DNA from: Oxalobacteraceae bacterium | Lineage (GTDB): Bacteria; Pseudomonadota; Gammaproteobacteria; Burkholderiales; Burkholderiaceae_D | Direction of reading: 5' to 3' | Assembly (NCBI GenBank): GCA_947464955.1 | Contig: CANHZI010000036.1 | Location: forward strand, 1-32,616 | DNA length: 32,616 nucleotides | Part shown: positions 16,720-26,071 of the stretch, piece after piece | How positions within the stretch are numbered: position 1 is the first letter of the stretch | How the letters are laid out: each line of letters opens with the position of its first letter | Made by a program: the position numbers and the translations under genes | The notes under the pieces: model-generated | The model's database searches: none | What the model was told of the DNA's origin: nothing | The model's input: the letters and a program-made list of their open reading frames with translations, nothing else

Positions 16720-19700
16720 ATGAGATCGCTGATTGATTCGCTCAAGATGTGGCAAAAATTTGCCATGATCGGTGTGTTTGTTTTGATATTATTTGGTATC
16801 CCTTTTTCTTTATTTATCGGCACGGTAAATGACAATATCTCCATTATTAAACAAGAGCAGCTAGGCGGAAAACTGATGCCCGATGTAGTCAAGGTCATTC
16901 AATCTGCGCAGAAACACCAAGGATTGAATCGTTCGGTAATGGAAGGCAAAACAGACCTGAAGGCGGCGCGTGAGAGTGCGGCTAAAGAGTTGAGCGATGG
17001 TCTCACTACATTGCAAACCAGAGCAAAAGAGATTCCTGCACTCAAATTAGATGAGCAAGTCGGGGAAATTAAAAAACAGTGGCGAAAACTCGACGAAGCC
17101 CGCGATAAGCTGACTGCCGTTGAAGCCCGCAATCAGCATCGCGACTTGATTGACGAGTTATTTACATTAATGGCGAATCTGACGGACAACAGTGGCCTCA
17201 CCTTGTCACCCGATGCGGCAACTTATTTCATGATGCAAATGGCGAGCGATTCACTGCTGAACATTTTAGAGGGACAATCCCATGCCCGAGCACTAGCGAC
17301 GGTAGCATTAGAGGACCAAAGCATTTCTGCAAGTGAGCGCGAAATACTGTCGGTGTTATACGCCAATATGCGAGATAAATTCAAAAGCAATCGCATGAAC
17401 TATGAGCGTTTGATTGCTACCGCGCCGGATTACAAAGCCATCCTTCAAGCCCGCATGGCCGAGCATCAATCAAGTACCAATGCAGTTTCAAACTTCATCC
17501 AGGAAAAGATTCTAGCTGCCTCAAAACTTGACGCAAACCCACAAGAATTTCAAAGTCAGATCAGCAAATCCCTCACCTCGAACTATGAGCTGGAGTATTT
17601 TCTGATCGAAGAAATGAATAAGTCAATTCAAAAGCGCCTAAGCGAAGCACAATCGAGTCGCTTCACTACTGTCACCAGTTCAGCTCTACTCCTACTGGTC
17701 ATTGCCGCGCTTTCTTACTACATGATTCAACGCATCATCAAACAGATCGGTAACGAACCCGGTACAGTCGCTGCCTTCGCCAATGAAGTCGCACAAGGCA
17801 ATCTAAATGCTGATATCGAGCTACAAGAGCAAGATGAGAGCAGCATTGCTGCGGCATTGAAGGTCATGGTCGACAATATCCGAGCGCGAATCAATGAAAG
17901 CGAAAGAATTAGCGCCGAAACTTTACGGATCAAGATCGCACTCGACAACGCCTCGACAAATGTCATGATCGCGAATCCAGAACGAAAAGTGATTTACATG
18001 AATCACTCCGTCAAAGCGATGCTAAAAAATGCCGAACTTGACCTTCGTAGCGAAATAGCGGGCTTCAGTGCTGAAGCTGTACTTGGTCAAAGCATTGATC
18101 AATTTCATAAGGATGCACAACATCAAGCTCAAGTGCTGTCGCAACTCAGTAGTGCCCATAAAATGCAAATGAAAATGGGGGCTCGTACTTTCAATCTAGT
18201 TGCTAACCCTGTAACCGATGACCATGGTGAACGTTTAGGCACCGTGCTGGAATGGTCTGATATCACTGAGCAGCTTGCGCGACTCGAGGAAAGTGAGAGG
18301 GTCGCAGCTGAAAATCTGCGCATCAAAATCGCACTCGATGGTTGCGCCACTAATGTCATGATTGCTGACAACGACAGAAACATCATTTACGCCAATGATT
18401 CGGTCATCGCCATGCTAAAGAATGCCGAGGCTGATCTACGCAAAGACTTACCTCATTTTGAGGCTAGCAAAATTGTGGGTTCAAATATGGATGGTTTCCA
18501 CAAACATCCAGAGCATCAACGGCAATTGCTCGCAACGTTCACCAATAATTTTAAAGCACAGATCAAAGTCGGTGGTCGCACCTTTGCTTTATCTGCCAAC
18601 CCGGTCATTAACAGGGACGGCCAGCGCTTAGGTAGTGTTGTTGAATGGGCCGATCGCACTGACGAAGTGCATGTTGAAGAACAGGTCAATCGAGTGGTCG
18701 GGCAAGCTGCCGCCGGCAATTTTACCGCTCGCTTGTCAGAAGATTCAAACATCCCCTTCTTCGCCAAACTCAGTAAAGATGTGAATCGTCTTATGACCGT
18801 CAGTGAAGATGGCTTGAACGAGGTCTTACGGGTCCTGGCCGCAATGGCGCAAGGCGACCTAACTCAAACTATGGATAAGGAATATGAGGGCACCTTCGAT
18901 GCTTTGAAAGTTGCCAGCAACGAAACCGTTAGCAAGCTATCTCAGATTGTTACCGACGTGATTCATGCAACCAATGCTTTATCGAATGCATCTGAACAAG
19001 TCAGCGCCACTTCTCAAGCACTCTCACAGGCAGCAAGTGAACAAGCCAGCAGCGTCGAACAAACCAGTTCTAGCATCGAACAAATGGCAGCTGGCATCAA
19101 CCAAAACGCAGACAACGCGAACATTACCGAAGGTATTGCTGCCAAAGCTTCGAAAGATGCGATTTCAGGCGGTGAAGCTGTGAAACAAACCGTGGGTGCC
19201 ATGAAAGAAATTGCTGGCAAGATTGGTATTATCGATGATATCGCCTATCAAACGAATATGTTGGCTTTGAATGCGGCGATCGAAGCGGCACGTGCCGGCG
19301 AGCATGGTAAGGGATTCGCGGTGGTCGCTGCTGAGGTACGTAAACTTGCTGAACGTAGCCAAGTGGCAGCACAAGAAATCGGCAACCTTGCAAGCGGTAG
19401 CGTCAAAACAGCTGAGCAGGCGGGCAAATTGATTGATGACATTGTGCCAGGTATCGGCAGAACCTCAGATTTGGTTCAAGAAATTGCAGCAGCATCGCAG
19501 GAACAATCGGTGAGCGTCGGCCAAATCAACGGCGCCATGAATCAGATGAATCAAATCACGCAACAAAACGCTTCATCCAGCGAACAATTGGCAGCAACCG
19601 CAGAGGAAATGACGAGCCAAGCTGATCAATTGAAAGAGTTAATCGGCTTCTTCAAATTAGGGCATATGCGCTCTGCGCCAGAAAAGCCAATTGCGAAGAT

Positions 19701-19788
19701 GAAGAATAGTAGCGCGGCCATTGGCAAGCGCAATATGGTAACCGCAAGCAGCAAACAATTTGATGCTGCTAAATTCGAACGTTTTTAA
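16720..19788 (+). CDS. Methyl-accepting chemotaxis protein with two PAS domains (paralogue 2)
   Basis: This 1022-aa receptor has the same plan as its upstream neighbour but a longer periplasmic helical domain: TM1 (about residues 14-36), periplasmic part to about 316, TM2 (about 318-337), HAMP, PAS1 (about 406-516), PAS2 (about 537-644), HAMP-like repeats and the MA domain with its tip near 836. The PAS and signalling parts are strongly similar to the neighbour while the sensor domains differ, as expected after tandem duplication and sensor divergence. The C-terminus is also KFERF. AAGAGGAAGGG precedes the ATG. The PAS copies carry FHKDAQHQ and FHKHPEHQ. Confidence 0.94.
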   Translation: MRSLIDSLKMWQKFAMIGVFVLILFGIPFSLFIGTVNDNISIIKQEQLGGKLMPDVVKVIQSAQKHQGLNRSVMEGKTDLKAARESAAKELSDGLTTLQTRAKEIPALKLDEQVGEIKKQWRKLDEARDKLTAVEARNQHRDLIDELFTLMANLTDNSGLTLSPDAATYFMMQMASDSLLNILEGQSHARALATVALEDQSISASEREILSVLYANMRDKFKSNRMNYERLIATAPDYKAILQARMAEHQSSTNAVSNFIQEKILAASKLDANPQEFQSQISKSLTSNYELEYFLIEEMNKSIQKRLSEAQSSRFTTVTSSALLLLVIAALSYYMIQRIIKQIGNEPGTVAAFANEVAQGNLNADIELQEQDESSIAAALKVMVDNIRARINESERISAETLRIKIALDNASTNVMIANPERKVIYMNHSVKAMLKNAELDLRSEIAGFSAEAVLGQSIDQFHKDAQHQAQVLSQLSSAHKMQMKMGARTFNLVANPVTDDHGERLGTVLEWSDITEQLARLEESERVAAENLRIKIALDGCATNVMIADNDRNIIYANDSVIAMLKNAEADLRKDLPHFEASKIVGSNMDGFHKHPEHQRQLLATFTNNFKAQIKVGGRTFALSANPVINRDGQRLGSVVEWADRTDEVHVEEQVNRVVGQAAAGNFTARLSEDSNIPFFAKLSKDVNRLMTVSEDGLNEVLRVLAAMAQGDLTQTMDKEYEGTFDALKVASNETVSKLSQIVTDVIHATNALSNASEQVSATSQALSQAASEQASSVEQTSSSIEQMAAGINQNADNANITEGIAAKASKDAISGGEAVKQTVGAMKEIAGKIGIIDDIAYQTNMLALNAAIEAARAGEHGKGFAVVAAEVRKLAERSQVAAQEIGNLASGSVKTAEQAGKLIDDIVPGIGRTSDLVQEIAAASQEQSVSVGQINGAMNQMNQITQQNASSSEQLAATAEEMTSQADQLKELIGFFKLGHMRSAPEKPIAKMKNSSAAIGKRNMVTASSKQFDAAKFERF

Positions 19789-19806
19789 GAGACAGAGAGG
19801 TCAATG

Positions 19807-20382
19807 ATGGGCGCAATCAGCACTGCCAAGAAATCTTCAGAACTCGTAAGTACCGAAGCCAAATCGACGACGGAAACGGGGCAATACCTGACCTTCATGC
19901 TGGGCGGTGAAACCTTTGCTTTAGGGATCTTAAACATACGCGAAATTATTCAGTATGGCGAATTGACGGAAGTGCCGATGATGCCTAAGTTTATTCGGGG
20001 TGTCATCAACTTACGAGGTCGTGTTGTGCCAGTCGTTGATCTATCGGCACGTTTCAATCGCAACGCGACACAAGTCTCACGTCGCACGAGCATCGTCATC
20101 ATCGAGATGGAGCAAGATGATCCTGCTGACGCGCAGAGCATAGGCGTTGTAGTTGACGCCGTAAACGAAGTGATTGATATCTTAAGTACAGCTATCGAAC
20201 CGCCACCGTCTTTCGGTGCAAAAATTAGGCCCGACTTTATTAGTGGCATGGCGAAGAAAGATGGGCGATTTATTATCGTCCTTAATCTTGATCAAGTCCT
20301 ATCGCTCGATGAAATGGTAGCCTTAGGTCAGGCGGTGCACGGTGGCATCGATACCAATGCAGAGGCTGAAAATGACGCCTAA
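19807..20382 (+). CDS. cheW: Chemotaxis coupling protein CheW
   Basis: This CheW domain protein of 191 aa has a short Ser/Thr/Lys-rich N-terminal extension, then the core from QYLTFMLGGETFALGI through IREIIQY, the signature FIRGVINLRGRVVPVVDL, and VNEVIDI. It links the MCP tips to CheA. ATG 19807 lies 6 nt after AGAGG and is preferred; ATG 19804 is only 3 nt from it. It follows the second MCP by 18 nt and overlaps the start of cheR by 11 nt, a sign of translational coupling. Confidence 0.95.
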   Translation: MGAISTAKKSSELVSTEAKSTTETGQYLTFMLGGETFALGILNIREIIQYGELTEVPMMPKFIRGVINLRGRVVPVVDLSARFNRNATQVSRRTSIVIIEMEQDDPADAQSIGVVVDAVNEVIDILSTAIEPPPSFGAKIRPDFISGMAKKDGRFIIVLNLDQVLSLDEMVALGQAVHGGIDTNAEAENDA

Positions 20383-21208
20383 TAGCGTCCGCAACGCTGG
20401 CAGCATTCCTTTGCAGGCGAAGGAATTCGAGTGGATTTCTCGCTTTCTATATGAGAGAACGGGAATCGCCTTAAGTGATGGCAAGCAAGCCTTAGTCATG
20501 GGGCGTTTAGATAAACGATTGCGCGCCAATGGCATGCCGAGTTATTCAGATTATTTTGAACTTTTAGGTCGCCCGGGCTATGAAGATGAGACGACTGCGG
20601 CAATCGATTTATTAACAACGAATGAGACCTACTTCTTCCGAGAGCCTAAGCACTTTACTTACTTAGAAAAAGTCGTATTTCCGGAGTACGCTAAACAACG
20701 CAATATTCGTATTTGGAGTGCAGCCAGTTCCAGTGGCGAAGAGGCCTACACTATTGCCATGACCTTGGCCGAGCATTTTGTCACCGACAATTGGGAAGTA
20801 ATAGGCACCGACATTTCAACTCGTGTTCTTGAGAAAGCAAGACGCGGCTTGTATCCAATGATACAGGCGGAAAAAATCCCACTAGCGTTATTGAAGAAAT
20901 ACTGTTTAAAAGGAAAAGAAGAGTTTGAAGACTTTTTTCTGATGGACACACCAATCAAAGAACGTGTCCATTTTAGTGTCGCCAATCTAATCGAACCTTT
21001 GCCTGATCTTGGCATGTTTGAAGTTATTTTTTTGCGCAATGTAATGATCTATTTCGATGCTGCAACCAAGAAGAAGCTCGTGCATCGACTATATGAAAGA
21101 CTACGTCCGGGAGGCTATTTCATTATTAGTCACTCCGAGACCTTAAACGGCTTAGAGACTCCACTTAAATTAGTGGCACCAGCAATTTATCAAAAAGCGC
21201 TAAGTTAG
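20372..21208 (+). CDS. cheR: Chemotaxis protein methyltransferase CheR
   Basis: This 278-aa enzyme has an N-terminal helical domain followed by the SAM-binding domain: TNETYFFREPKHF, then IRIWSAASSSGEEAYTIAM (SAM loop), GTDIS, and the post-motif FLRNVMIYFD with LRPGGYF. It methylates receptor glutamates. ATG 20372 is inside the end of cheW, with AGAGG 6 nt upstream; longer in-frame starts lack such a site. The FERF tails on both MCPs here are candidate docking points for it. It is followed by cheD after 26 nt. Confidence 0.96.
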   Translation: MTPNSVRNAGSIPLQAKEFEWISRFLYERTGIALSDGKQALVMGRLDKRLRANGMPSYSDYFELLGRPGYEDETTAAIDLLTTNETYFFREPKHFTYLEKVVFPEYAKQRNIRIWSAASSSGEEAYTIAMTLAEHFVTDNWEVIGTDISTRVLEKARRGLYPMIQAEKIPLALLKKYCLKGKEEFEDFFLMDTPIKERVHFSVANLIEPLPDLGMFEVIFLRNVMIYFDAATKKKLVHRLYERLRPGGYFIISHSETLNGLETPLKLVAPAIYQKALS

Positions 21209-21234
21209 ATTGCTAACATAAAAGGCACCACGTA

Positions 21235-21729
21235 ATGAACGAACCAGGATTTTATATCGATATTTTTCTCCAGCCAGGGGAGTTTTATTTTGGCGACCGA
21301 GAAACCCGTATACGAACTATTCTAGGGTCGTGCGTTTCTATCACGATGTGGCATCCGAAAAAACACATAGGTGGAATGTGTCATTACATGCTACCCAAGA
21401 ACAAACGCCATGCTCATGGTGGCGAGCTCGATGGTAAATATGCAGAAGATACAATTCATCTTTTCATGCAAGAAATTAAAAAAGCAAACACCTCTGCACA
21501 CGACTACGAAGTCAAGATTTTCGGGGGTGGCAACCAATTTCCCGGACAGGATAGACGCGTTTTTTCTGTCTCTGAACAGAATGTTGAAATTGGCCGTGCA
21601 TTACTGGCGCAACACGGTTTCAAAATCAAATCTGAACATCTGGGCGGGAATGGTCACCGGAACATTATGTTCGATTTGTGGTCTGGCGATGTGTGGGTCA
21701 AACATGTGGATCGGGTACTCGAAGAATGA
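21235..21729 (+). CDS. cheD: Chemoreceptor glutamine deamidase CheD
   Basis: This 164-aa CheD has the catalytic Cys33 in ILGSCVSI and His50 in GGMCHYMLP, and the family patterns KIFGGGNQF and [12 protein letters not shown]. CheD deamidates selected Gln residues of receptors and in some bacteria binds CheC. No cheC is present in the window. The stop overlaps the cheB start as ATGA (21726-21729), so the two are coupled. Confidence 0.96.
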   Translation: MNEPGFYIDIFLQPGEFYFGDRETRIRTILGSCVSITMWHPKKHIGGMCHYMLPKNKRHAHGGELDGKYAEDTIHLFMQEIKKANTSAHDYEVKIFGGGNQFPGQDRRVFSVSEQNVEIGRALLAQHGFKIKSEHLGGNGHRNIMFDLWSGDVWVKHVDRVLEE

Positions 21730-22826
21730 GCGATAAAATCAAAGTCATGGTGGTCGACGACTCAGCCGTGGTAAGACAAGTCTTGACGGCATTGCTCAGC
21801 AAAGAAGCAGGTATCGACGTTATCGCTGCTGCCTCCGATCCCATCTTTGCAATGGACAAAATGAATAACAACTGGCCCGACGTTATTGTGCTTGACGTCG
21901 AAATGCCACGCATGGATGGCATTACTTTTCTCAAGAAAATTATGTCGATGCGACCAACTCCGGTCGTGATCTGTTCCACGCTCACAGAAAAAGGGGCGGC
22001 AACCAGTATGCAAGCGCTCGCTGCGGGTGCTGTCACCATCGTTACCAAACCTAAGGCTGGCCTTAAGACATTCTTGGAGATGGACGCGGGAGACATTATT
22101 CAGGCAGTGAAGAGTGCGGCTGTCGCTGATATGCGTCGACTAAGAGCGATGACCAATCTACCGACTAACATTCCGCCGAAGCTCAAGATTGATGAAGTCT
22201 TGCCAACGCATGAAGTGGCGCACATATCCAGCTCCGCAATGTCAACGACTACCGATAAATTGGTCGCGATCGGTACCTCAACCGGAGGCACACAAGCATT
22301 AGAAAGAGTGTTGACACAACTATCGCGCACAGCCCCTGGCATTGTCATTGTGCAGCACATGCCGGAGAAATTCACCGCAGCTTTTGCCGATCGCCTCAAC
22401 AAAATTTGTGAGATCGAAGTGCTGGAAGCAAAAGATGGCGATCGTGTCATTCCTGGACGTGCTTTAGTTGCACCAGGTGGACGGCATATGCAGGTCAAAC
22501 GCAGCGGTGCACAATACCATGTTGAGATCTTGGATGCCCCTCCGGTCAATCGGCACCGTCCTTCTGTTGATGTGTTATTTCGCTCAGTCGCGAAATGTGC
22601 GGGACGCAATGCATTCGGCATTATTATGACTGGCATGGGTGACGACGGCGCTCTAGGAATACGCGAAATGCACGATGCCGGTGCTGAAACCATAGCGCAG
22701 GATGAAAAAACCTGCATCGTTTATGGCATGCCGAAGGAAGCAGTCAAGCTGGGTGCCATCGATAAGATACTACCGTTGGAATCCATTGCTGGCGCTATCG
22801 AACAATACGGCAAACAACACGTATGA
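21726..22826 (+). CDS. cheB: Chemotaxis protein-glutamate methylesterase CheB
   Basis: This 366-aa CheB has a receiver domain with D11-D12 and phospho-acceptor D57 in [13 protein letters not shown], a linker, and the methylesterase domain with S185 in [12 protein letters not shown]211 in IVQHMPEKF and D307 in GMGDDGALG as the catalytic triad. Phosphorylation by CheA activates demethylation of receptors. ATG 21726 overlaps the cheD stop; an upstream in-frame start at 21678 lies wholly within cheD and is unlikely. It is the last gene of the operon. Confidence 0.97.
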   Translation: MSDKIKVMVVDDSAVVRQVLTALLSKEAGIDVIAAASDPIFAMDKMNNNWPDVIVLDVEMPRMDGITFLKKIMSMRPTPVVICSTLTEKGAATSMQALAAGAVTIVTKPKAGLKTFLEMDAGDIIQAVKSAAVADMRRLRAMTNLPTNIPPKLKIDEVLPTHEVAHISSSAMSTTTDKLVAIGTSTGGTQALERVLTQLSRTAPGIVIVQHMPEKFTAAFADRLNKICEIEVLEAKDGDRVIPGRALVAPGGRHMQVKRSGAQYHVEILDAPPVNRHRPSVDVLFRSVAKCAGRNAFGIIMTGMGDDGALGIREMHDAGAETIAQDEKTCIVYGMPKEAVKLGAIDKILPLESIAGAIEQYGKQHV

Positions 22827-22858
22827 AATAATGGTCGATCAATAATCTCTGCTACCGA

Positions 22859-23632
22859 TCAACGCGGTGGTACTTTATTTGGATGCAAAAATATCTCATC
22901 CACAATATGGCGAAACTGCGCTTTCAGATCAGCATTTTTCTTCACCACGTAGTCAGGTAAATCTGCATTACTGGTCAAAGGATTGGTGGTCAACAAAATA
23001 GTCTTGGTTTTACCCGTACGCAATCCAGATTTTTGTACCGCACTAATCAAGGCCAAACCATTCAAGCGCTTATTTTCCAAACCTGTGATCAGTAAATCGA
23101 AGGGTTCAGATAGGATGCGTCCGAGTGCCGCATAGCCATCTCTTGCCACTTCGATGCGACAACCGTAATCTTTGAGCGCATCTTTGATCATGCCGAGCAC
23201 GACTTCAGAACCCTCGACAATCAAGGCTGAATGTGAGTTCTTCGTCGCAGTTTGACGCAGAGTATGCAAATTGAGCTTGAGGTCAGGACTCGGCTCCGAA
23301 CCCATGGAATACACGAAGCACGCCTTGCGCATCAGGTCGACATAATTGAGACCCAGCTCTATCGCTCCTTGTTTGGTCAAGATCGGCGTTTCGATAATTG
23401 CGCTTAAGAGATCTTCAAAGGGGTGGCAAACATCACTGAGGAAATCAAGCCCATAGGTACCGCCGCTGCCTTTTAGGGTATGCACTTGACGATACAATTC
23501 ACGGCACATGCTAAGCTCGAAACCTTCTCGCTCAAGCTCAAGCAAGATCTGTTCGATCTCATCGATATGACCAGGTAAATCACGCAGATAATTTTCTCGC
23601 AGAGCTGCGAGCATTGCTTTGACTTGATCCAT
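22859..23632 (-). CDS. HPt domain fused to a pseudo-receiver domain
   Basis: This 257-aa protein has an N-terminal HPt domain with candidate phospho-His H51 in RQVHTLKGSGGTYGL, a helical stretch, and a C-terminal receiver-like domain (about residues 134-250). In the receiver, the acidic pair is V-E140-G141 instead of DD, and the phospho-acceptor position in LLITGLENKRLNG is Gly184. Lys remains in YVVKKNAD. The domain is therefore unlikely to be phosphorylated. It converges on cheB (gap 32 nt) and probably belongs to the same signalling network, for example as a phosphate acceptor or sink. I know no gene name for it. Confidence 0.85.
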   Translation of the reverse strand: MDQVKAMLAALRENYLRDLPGHIDEIEQILLELEREGFELSMCRELYRQVHTLKGSGGTYGLDFLSDVCHPFEDLLSAIIETPILTKQGAIELGLNYVDLMRKACFVYSMGSEPSPDLKLNLHTLRQTATKNSHSALIVEGSEVVLGMIKDALKDYGCRIEVARDGYAALGRILSEPFDLLITGLENKRLNGLALISAVQKSGLRTGKTKTILLTTNPLTSNADLPDYVVKKNADLKAQFRHIVDEIFLHPNKVPPR

Positions 23633-23773
23633 ATCGACTTTATCACGACGGCCAATGGCCGGATGTACCCAGTTGGGATTAGACTATTGAACCTCTAAAT
23701 TCTACCCGAAGCTTTCATCACTCCCAAGGTTTTGTGGCACTTTTACACGTAAAAATGTTTGCATCTACCACAC

Positions 23774-24256
23774 TTAATTGGAACTCGATCTTAACTTCGC
23801 CAAGGTTTTGCTGGTCGATCGATCGTGTTCAAATTGTATTGCCTCAACCCGACCTCCATACGCCAGCACTGCTCTGCCTTCGGGAATGCTATGCATATCA
23901 TAATCGCCACCCTTGACGTAAATATCTGGGTGGGCAATCTCTACGGTTTCCAAAGCCGTGTCCTCATCGAAGGGCACAACCAAATCCACCGCTGCCAATG
24001 CTGCCAACACTGCCATTCTGTCGTCGCATGTATTGATAGGACGGTCGTCACCTTTACCTAAACGTTTCACCGAAGCGTCGGTATTCACTGCCAGGACGAG
24101 AGAAGCACCAAGCTCTCGTGCTTGAGCCAGATAGGTAACATGCCCTCGGTGCAACAGGTCGAAGACGCCGTTTGTCATCACCACAGGTTTCGGGAGCAAT
24201 GCGATGCGCTGCTTGAGCTCTTCGCGGAGGCAAACTTTCTGTTCAAACGCTGGCAT
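23774..24256 (-). CDS. rfaE2: D-glycero-beta-D-manno-heptose 1-phosphate adenylyltransferase
   Basis: This 160-aa cytidylyltransferase-like protein has TNGVFDLLHRGHVTYL, whose HxGH motif is HRGH, the RPINTCDDRMAVLAAL segment (R-x4-DR type) and a C-terminal IYVKGGDY, as in the adenylyltransferase half of HldE. It makes ADP-heptose for the LPS inner core. Here the adenylyltransferase is a separate gene, so the kinase half (HldA/RfaE1) should be encoded elsewhere, as is common in betaproteobacteria. The C-terminal RSTSKTLAKLR matches the family. It is divergent from the peroxidase gene. Confidence 0.93.
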   Translation of the reverse strand: MPAFEQKVCLREELKQRIALLPKPVVMTNGVFDLLHRGHVTYLAQARELGASLVLAVNTDASVKRLGKGDDRPINTCDDRMAVLAALAAVDLVVPFDEDTALETVEIAHPDIYVKGGDYDMHSIPEGRAVLAYGGRVEAIQFEHDRSTSKTLAKLRSSSN

Positions 24257-24406
24257 AAATTAACTTTCTCATTTTTTTGAATACGAGAACCGAAAAAGAG
24301 CGACTTCGTCACTGATACGTTCTCTACATTGTTCGATTCTATGTGCTGATCTGCACGCTTCGACATTTTACGTTAAGATCAAGCTTCTATTTACGAGGGG
24401 ATCAAT

Positions 24407-24973
24407 ATGTCTTTCAAAAAACAATGTATGGGACTGCTCATTATGCTCACCGTCGGTCTCACAGGAAATGCTATGGCACAGTCTAACGAAGGCTGCCCAG
24501 AGGTCTTGAAGCACAGTTTCAATCGTTTGCAAGACGAAGCTCCGCAAAATCTCTGTCAGTACAAAGGGAAAGTTGCACTTGTGGTGAATACCGCAAGTTA
24601 TTGCGGCTTTACCAAGCAATACGAAGGCTTAGAAGCACTGTATGCCAAGTATCAACAGCGCGGATTGGTGGTACTCGGCTTCCCATCCAATGACTTTGGC
24701 CAACAAGAGCCTGGAACAAGTAAAGAAATTGCAGACTTCTGCTACAACACCTATGGCGTGAAGTTCCCGATGTTCGCAAAATCTTCTGTCAAGGGTGAAA
24801 ACGTCAATCCGTTTTATGCTCAGTTGATCAAAGCAACGGGCACCACACCTAAATGGAATTTCTACAAGTATTTAATCGATCGCAACGGCAAAGTCTTGGC
24901 TTCTTATGCAAGCAACACCACGCCAGACGATAAAGGTTTGGTCGCTGATATTGAGAAAGCGTTAGGCAAATAA
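24407..24973 (+). CDS. Secreted glutathione peroxidase family protein
   Basis: This 188-aa thiol peroxidase has a signal peptide (about residues 1-24, ending AMA-Q). The peroxidatic Cys lies in VVNTASYCGFTKQY, followed by GFPSNDFGQQEPG and the WNFYKYLIDRNG signature with the tetrad Gln and Trp. It is a Cys-type (not seleno) GPx, expected to reduce peroxides in the periplasm with glutathione or thioredoxin-like donors. An additional Cys in FCYNTYG is in the place of the resolving Cys of some members. GAGGGG lies 7 nt before the ATG. Confidence 0.93.
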   Translation: MSFKKQCMGLLIMLTVGLTGNAMAQSNEGCPEVLKHSFNRLQDEAPQNLCQYKGKVALVVNTASYCGFTKQYEGLEALYAKYQQRGLVVLGFPSNDFGQQEPGTSKEIADFCYNTYGVKFPMFAKSSVKGENVNPFYAQLIKATGTTPKWNFYKYLIDRNGKVLASYASNTTPDDKGLVADIEKALGK

Positions 24974-25026
24974 AGTAAGCCTCTTGAGGGTTGTACTAAT
25001 CCGCCACTCTCGTTTGATACACCGCA

Positions 25027-25064
25027 TCGTCGCCCCATGCCTTTTCCGCTGCATCGGGCGACGA
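25027..25064. terminator. Strong interrupted hairpin between convergent genes
   Basis: TCGTCGCCC (25027-25035) pairs with GGGCGACGA (25056-25064). Within the loop ATGC (25037-25040) pairs with GCAT (25051-25054), leaving a C-C mismatch and a 10-nt loop. It lies between the convergent ends of the peroxidase gene and the PhaM-like gene and is followed on the plus strand by GTTGTTT, a weak T-tract. It is probably a terminator or 3'-end stabiliser. Confidence 0.5.
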
Positions 25065-25097
25065 GTTGTTTAAAGGCCTAGGAGCACCATTTCAACA

Positions 25098-25946
25098 TTA
25101 TTTGGCCTTGGTCTTACTTCTGCTGGCCTGGCTCGCGGTACTTTTCTTCACAGTGGCTTTTGTGTTTACTTTCGATGCCGATGCCGGAGTCTTAGGTTTT
25201 GCCACTTTTACCGGCGCCACCGCTGCTTTCTTTTCCACACTCTTGCCAGTCGACTTTGTTCGTGGTGCCGCGGTCTTGCGGGGGGCTTTTGCAGTAGCAC
25301 TGGATTTGGATTTTTGTTCGGCAGTACTCGCCTTTGGCGTCTCCTCTTCGATCATTGCATTCCCAAGCGCTTGCTTAAATTGCTCTTGCAACAGATTCCA
25401 CCAAGCACCAGGGTTACTAAAGCCTGTCGAAGGCGTGGTGTGAGGACTCTCCGTTTCAGAGCTTGCACTAATACTTGCCGCAGGAGGATCTAGCTTTTCC
25501 GCTGCAGGCCTTGCGGGCTCACTTATTTCACTCGCTTCGTCAGCATCCTCATCCTCTTCATTTTCAGTATCCGCTTGGGCTTCACTCACTTTGCCTGTTT
25601 CTTGATGCATAGGCCAGGCCGCGTGAGCGTTTTCTTTAGCTTGAGCACTTTGGTCTGCTTTGCCTGCAGTCGCCTGCGCAAAACTCTCTCCCATGGCTTT
25701 CAGCGCAGTGATGGTCGCTCTTTGCACTTCGAGCGCCTGTATCGTCCCACGCAGCATATTCATATTGACATTAAGCCAAGATTCTACTGTCTTCAAATCC
25801 TTGATTTGCTTATCTAGCTCGTCGACCGAGATCGTCGGGGTGACCATTCCTGGTAATTGCATATCACCCCACAATTTCTTGATAAAGGCCAAAGGATCTC
25901 CGATTCCCGTTTGTCCATCAGTACCAGTTTGAAAAGGATTGTGCAT
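25098..25946 (-). CDS. PhaM-like polyhydroxyalkanoate granule multifunctional regulatory protein
   Basis: This 282-aa protein starts with the conserved PhaM N-terminus (DPLAFIKKLWGDMQLPG), then a helical stretch DLKTVESWLNVNMNMLRGTIQALEVQR, a low-complexity acidic middle (EEDEDADE), a WWNLLQEQF segment, and a C-terminal Ala/Lys/Pro/Ser/Thr-rich tail (about residues 215-282) like histone H1 tails. In Cupriavidus the family member binds PHB synthase and DNA and tethers granules to the nucleoid. The start is ATG 25946, with GGAG 6 nt upstream; the ATG at 25952 has no space for it. No PHA synthase gene is nearby. Confidence 0.88.
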   Translation of the reverse strand: MHNPFQTGTDGQTGIGDPLAFIKKLWGDMQLPGMVTPTISVDELDKQIKDLKTVESWLNVNMNMLRGTIQALEVQRATITALKAMGESFAQATAGKADQSAQAKENAHAAWPMHQETGKVSEAQADTENEEDEDADEASEISEPARPAAEKLDPPAASISASSETESPHTTPSTGFSNPGAWWNLLQEQFKQALGNAMIEEETPKASTAEQKSKSSATAKAPRKTAAPRTKSTGKSVEKKAAVAPVKVAKPKTPASASKVNTKATVKKSTASQASRSKTKAK

Positions 25947-26071
25947 TGTCATCTCCGTACAAGTTGCCTAGTATCGCGGTTTTGTTTAGTTTTTCGCTTT
26001 GTTCATGAGCGCCACCTACAATTGAAAAGCGCCTTATCGCAAGAATAACGCAGAACGATTACACTACGGTT

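Noticed and set aside
22100-22717. A 205-codon frame on the minus strand, antisense to cheB
   Set aside because: The cheB frame has all catalytic residues; the antisense frame has Ser/Ala/Thr-rich composition without domains.
23741-23754. TTTTACACGTAAAA as a terminator for rfaE2
   Set aside because: The loop would have only 2 nt and the stem is AT-rich with no following T-tract beyond its own arm.
25066-25443. A hydrophobic 125-codon frame on the plus strand at the 3' end of the PhaM-like gene
   Set aside because: Its Phe/Val/Ala-rich sequence is the reverse reading of the Ala/Lys-rich tail of the PhaM-like protein; there is no ribosome-binding site.
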